Shown here one piece after another: positions 5,704 through 5,851 of a stretch of 5,851 nucleotides of DNA. The notes beneath the pieces are model-generated. The model searched no databases. It had not been told where the DNA came from and was given only the letters and a program-made list of their open reading frames with translations. The stretch comes from Acidobacteriota bacterium (GTDB lineage Bacteria; Acidobacteriota; Vicinamibacteria; Marinacidobacterales; SMYC01): positions 1 through 5,851 of the forward strand of contig JAUVQL010000070.1 of the NCBI GenBank assembly GCA_030598165.1, given 5' to 3'. The position numbers and the translations under genes were made by a program. How positions within the stretch are numbered: position 1 is the first letter of the stretch; the number at the start of each line of letters is the position of its first letter.

Positions 5704-5851
5704 CTACCTGACTTTTGCTCCGGGAGGCACTTCTGTCTCGAAGGTTGCCAAAATGGGCTTCCCGCCTTCCGGTGTGGCGGCAAGAAGCATTCCTTGCGAC
5801 TCGACACCACGCAGGCGCGCCGGCTGCAGGTTCGCGACGACAACGATGTTC
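5704..5851 (-). CDS. metG: Methionyl-tRNA synthetase, C-terminal end (partial)
   Basis: The last 48 codons of a gene whose 5' part lies beyond the right edge, ending in TAG at 5704-5706. The peptide runs NIVVVANLQPARLRGVESQG and then MLLAATPEGG, ending in VPPGAKVR. This is the signature of the C-terminal tRNA-binding (EMAPII/Trbp111-like OB-fold) domain appended to many bacterial MetRS proteins, whose usual form is IVVVANL-P-KLRGVESQGM-LAA. The full enzyme charges tRNA-Met with methionine in the cytoplasm; the C-terminal domain helps dimerisation and tRNA binding. The same domain occurs as a free-standing CsaA/Trbp111-like protein and in the PheRS beta subunit, so a stand-alone domain cannot be excluded from 48 residues. 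However, the exact motif and the tatD remnant downstream (metG-tatD is a common bacterial neighbourhood) favour MetG. The next gene starts 3 bp after this stop. Confidence 0.9.
   Translation of the reverse strand, partial: NIVVVANLQPARLRGVESQGMLLAATPEGGKPILATFETEVPPGAKVR
5705..5710 (-). promoter_or_regulatory. Ribosome binding site supporting the GTG start at 5700
   Basis: On the minus strand CAGGT precedes GTG, with AGG at 5709-5707 and 6 nt between it and the GTG. The site overlaps the last sense codon (AGG, Arg) and stop of metG. This supports GTG at 5700-5698 as the true start of the sulfatase-fold gene and suggests translation is coupled to the end of metG. Confidence 0.5.

Overview
The window is a run of genes that all read on the minus strand, so transcription goes from the right edge (5851) to the left edge (1). 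In that order it holds: the C-terminal end of methionyl-tRNA synthetase (metG, 5704-5851, cut by the window edge); a lipoprotein with a sulfatase/alkaline-phosphatase fold (3433-5700); the broken N-terminal third of a TatD-type metal-dependent hydrolase (3182-3436); a YajQ-family nucleotide/c-di-GMP-binding protein (2629-3123); a long-chain trans-polyprenyl diphosphate synthase (1594-2604); and an NtrC/NtrX-like sigma-54 activator response regulator (147-1511). I see no convincing gene on the plus strand, no tRNA or rRNA gene, no transposase and no CRISPR array.

Organism: a Gram-negative-type bacterium of moderate GC (mid-50s percent by eye). A lipobox-bearing periplasmic hydrolase, an IspB-like prenyl synthase, YajQ, a sigma-54 activator and the metG-tatD neighbourhood fit Acidobacteriota or a deltaproteobacteria-like lineage (Myxococcota, Desulfobacterota). 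This is inference from gene style, not a placement.

Layout: spacing is tight on the right half. The metG stop is 3 bp from the GTG of the sulfatase-fold gene, whose TGA overlaps the tatD ATG in an ATGA junction. The tatD remnant is followed 58 bp later by yajQ, and yajQ by the prenyl synthase after 24 bp. An 82-bp gap full of short tandem repeats then separates the prenyl synthase from the response regulator. One long transcript is possible, but no promoter or terminator can be pointed to.

Functions look housekeeping (translation, quinone side-chain supply, YajQ) plus an accessory periplasmic hydrolase and a two-component regulator. I did not find a clearly new multi-gene system. The points most worth a second look are: (1) a decayed tatD with an in-frame TAA, a lost C-terminal two thirds and a lost conserved His, in the place where an intact tatD is often found after metG; (2) a 'sulfatase' whose nucleophile position is Thr with no formylglycine motif, carrying a long N-terminal beta-rich region; (3) octanucleotide (CAAGAATT-type) tandem arrays on both sides of the response regulator gene in opposite orientation, next to a separate 7-bp CTGG repeat; (4) a perfect 13-bp inverted repeat inside the sulfatase-fold coding sequence.
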